From: Leptofilum sp965223525
GTDB taxonomy: Bacteria > Chloroflexota > Anaerolineae > Promineifilales > Promineifilaceae
Assembly (NCBI RefSeq): GCF_965223525.1
Contig: NZ_OZ245005.1
Span: 310,001 to 374,000 of the forward strand
Reading direction: 5' to 3'
Length of the DNA stretch: 64,000 bases
The notes below the pieces were generated by a model. The model did not search any database. It worked only from the letters and a program-made list of their open reading frames with translations, and had not been told where the DNA came from. The position numbers were made by a program, and so were the translations under genes. Below, piece by piece: positions 62,486 to 64,000 of this stretch (position 1 is the first letter of the stretch; the number at the start of each line of letters is the position of its first letter).

Positions 62486-63582
62486 ACCGCTTACGCACCC
62501 GCCTCATTTTGGCCTTTGTAGGCATCATCCTTTTGGTGACAATTTTGCCGCTTAACTTTTCCTTCCTGGGTCGCTTTTTGGGCGTTTTGGAATCTGACCC
62601 AGCTATCGTTGCAATCGTGGATGAGCTCCCACCCGAATCTGTTGCGCGTATCGAAGCCTTTTTTTTGGAAAGCATCCCTCGCCAAATTGGTCGCCTAATC
62701 ATCCTGGGCGCTCTGGTCGGAACGATAGCCGGACTGCTGATAAGCCGAACCTTAACGGAACCGCTGAATAAGCTGGCCGAAGCTGCCAAATCTATCAATT
62801 TTCAAAATTTGGGTCGTCGCGTAGAAGTGCGTGGCACTGAGGAGGTTGTGGCTGTAGCGGATGCGTTTAACGAGATGGCTGAACGGCTAGAAGAAGCTGA
62901 AACGTTGCGACGCAACCTGTTGGCTGATGTGGCCCATGAGCTTCGCACGCCGGTGACGGTGATTCAGGGCAATCTCCGCGCCATTTTGGATGATGTGTAC
63001 CCGCTGGAAAAAGAAGAGGTGGCGCGACTGTACGAACAAACCCGGCTGCTCACCCGTGTCATTGACGATTTACGCGAATTGGCCCAGGCAGAAGCATCGC
63101 AACTTTCGCTCAACATTACAGAGGTAGATGTGGCGGCTTTGGTGAAGGAAACGGCCGTATCCTTCCAACCTATCGCCAAAAAACAGCAAGTTGAACTCCA
63201 TGCCGAGCTGCTGGGAGCGTTGCCAACGCTCCATGCGGATGCAGCCCGGCTGCGACAAAGCCTGCACAATCTGGTAGACAATGCCCTGCGCTACACGCCA
63301 GCCAACGGCCGTATCCTGTTAGACGTAGAACAGGTAGATGAAACCGTTCAGATTCGGGTGCGGGACAGTGGGCAAGGCATGCTGCCAGAGCAGATCAGCC
63401 ACATCTTCGACCGCTTCTACCGCGCCGACCCCTCCCGCAGCCGGGAAAGCGGCGGCTCTGGCCTGGGGTTGGCCATTGTGCGGGCCATTGCCAAAGCGCA
63501 CGGAGGAACGGTAACGGCCGTTTCCCCAGGGCTCAATCAGGGCAGCACTTTCACCCTCACCCTGCCTGTCACCACAGAATAG
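62482..63582 (+). CDS. Sensor histidine kinase
   Basis: The 366-residue kinase has two membrane helices flanking a short loop, a HAMP domain (about 90-140), HisKA with phospho-acceptor H152 in ADVAHELRTPVTV, and a HATPase domain with N-box QSLHNLVDNALRYT, G1 VRDSGQGM and G2 SGGSGLGLAIV. It is coupled by ATGA overlap to the response regulator. The extracytoplasmic part is small. Confidence 0.94.
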   Translation: MNRLRTRLILAFVGIILLVTILPLNFSFLGRFLGVLESDPAIVAIVDELPPESVARIEAFFLESIPRQIGRLIILGALVGTIAGLLISRTLTEPLNKLAEAAKSINFQNLGRRVEVRGTEEVVAVADAFNEMAERLEEAETLRRNLLADVAHELRTPVTVIQGNLRAILDDVYPLEKEEVARLYEQTRLLTRVIDDLRELAQAEASQLSLNITEVDVAALVKETAVSFQPIAKKQQVELHAELLGALPTLHADAARLRQSLHNLVDNALRYTPANGRILLDVEQVDETVQIRVRDSGQGMLPEQISHIFDRFYRADPSRSRESGGSGLGLAIVRAIAKAHGGTVTAVSPGLNQGSTFTLTLPVTTE

Positions 63583-63618
63583 AAAAATCCGGGTTTATGC
63601 TGTTGAAAACAATCCATA

Positions 63619-63745
63619 GGGTTTTTCAATTGTCGCATTTTAGGACGCGGACGAGCGCGGGTGACGCGGAAAATTGTTAATAATCTGCGCTCGTCCGCGT
63701 TCATCCGCGTCCCATTGGGTTGCGAATCGGACTTTTGAAAAACCC
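63619..63745. repeat. Nested palindromic element with nonamer words
   Basis: Outer arms GGGTTTTTCAA (63619-63629) and TTGAAAAACCC (63735-63745) are perfect complements and enclose an inner palindrome of nonamer words: GACGCGGAC and GAGCGCGGG on the left and the complement of GACGCGGAT, GAACGCGGA on the right. A 127-bp cruciform or a large terminator-like RNA hairpin could form. Confidence 0.75.
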
Positions 63746-63800
63746 TTCCCATTTCCCCTCTTATCTTTGCGACTTTGGGTGATTGTGTGAAAATGACAGC

Positions 63801-64000
63801 ATGGACGAACGGCCGTTGCCCTTCCCCACCGAAGAAAAAGTTGAAATTAAGCTGCGGCTGCGGCTGCCATTGATTGGTTTTCTATTTTTGCTAGCGGCGG
63901 CGCTGCTGCTGCCGCACAAAGTGTGGAATACCCTGCTCGTTGGGCTGGGTGGGCTGTTTGCAGTAGGGTACGTGTGGGTGCGGCAACTGGGGGCGCATTT
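63801..64000 (+). CDS. Partial membrane protein, probable DUF58-type N terminus
   Basis: The reading frame from ATG 63801 (MDERPLPFPTEEK) continues past the window end with two hydrophobic helices (about 20-37 and 42-57) followed by a WVRQLGAHF sequence. This N-terminal pattern resembles DUF58 proteins, but only about 66 residues are visible, so the assignment is weak. It contains the last ACGGCCGT (63809-63816). Confidence 0.5.
   Translation, partial: MDERPLPFPTEEKVEIKLRLRLPLIGFLFLLAAALLLPHKVWNTLLVGLGGLFAVGYVWVRQLGAH

Larger units (their letters stand above)
468..63816. repeat. Dispersed palindrome ACGGCCGT (about 87 copies)
   Basis: By eye I counted about 87 exact copies spread over the window, often as AACGGCCGTT and repeatedly in the context GTAACGGCCGTTTCC. 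Representative starts are 468, 2051, 4362, 9199, 13917, 19770, 25510, 34319, 38316, 41264, 48501, 51473, 57390, 60670 and 63515. Near variants (GCGGCCGT, TCGGCCGT, ACGGCCGA, ACGGCCGC) add several dozen. No copy lies in 15150-18546 or 27965-32483. Confidence 0.9.

Noticed and set aside
468..63816. CRISPR array or regular spaced direct repeats
   Set aside because: The abundant ACGGCCGT copies are short, palindromic and irregularly spaced, with no constant repeat-spacer pattern; other repeats are word palindromes, not arrays of unique spacers.

Overview
The window is a 64 kb, gene-dense, moderately GC-rich bacterial chromosome segment. I found no rRNA, tRNA, CRISPR array or phage structural gene. 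Several things suggest a free-living Chloroflexota, probably Anaerolineae/Ardenticatenia-like: DUF3352 and DUF2062 proteins, an acetyl-CoA-synthetase/GNAT fusion, MoxR-DUF4129-DUF58 genes, HlyD/MacB pumps with no TolC gene, and clostripain-like and lamin-tail secreted proteins. The phylum is an inference; no marker gene in the window proves it.

Layout. 0-7 kb: P1B-4 metal ATPase, then minus-strand genes (two small hypotheticals, M20 peptidase, DUF218, P-loop kinase-like, membrane protein). 7-8.3 kb: an IS110-family element with a candidate bridge-RNA leader and a REP-like repeat pair. 8.3-16 kb: alpha/beta hydrolase, second M20 peptidase, gamma-glutamyltransferase-like protein, receiver protein, C11 lipoprotein peptidase. 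16-18.1 kb: a compact AT-richer restriction-modification cassette (C5 methylase, probable endonuclease, controller protein) with a palindromic operator in front of both transcription units. 18.2-25.2 kb: decayed GNAT gene, NarL-type two-component pair, CPBP protease, ADP-forming acetyl-CoA synthetase/acetyltransferase, pyrE. 25.3-29 kb: Cys/Met PLP enzyme and a dimethylglycine-dehydrogenase-like FAD/GcvT fusion. 29.1-34.1 kb: accessory island with a HEPN protein, a small membrane protein and an effector-domain/NB-ARC/TPR STAND protein, a candidate conflict or defence locus. 34.2-42.1 kb: MoxR/DUF4129/DUF58 operon, nitrilase, sulfotransferase-like protein and two class IV aminotransferases. 42.3-48.7 kb: acidic DUF3352 protein and a large secreted nuclease. 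48.9-52 kb: dnaK and a CbpA-type J protein. 52.8-53.5 kb: gene-free stretch with several strong RNA hairpins. 56.4-63.6 kb: two HlyD adaptors, MacB-like ATPase and permease, and an OmpR-type two-component pair; the window ends inside a membrane protein gene.

Two genome-scale patterns stand out. First, the octamer palindrome ACGGCCGT, usually as AACGGCCGTT, occurs about 87 times by eye, against about one expected. It is read in all three codon frames and is missing from the apparently acquired islands, so it behaves like a highly iterated palindrome of the host chromosome. Second, many gene junctions hold an imperfect palindrome built from tandem degenerate 7-, 8- or 9-bp words. The word differs at each locus but the architecture is the same. 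Some of these supply stop codons or possible start codons for the flanking genes.
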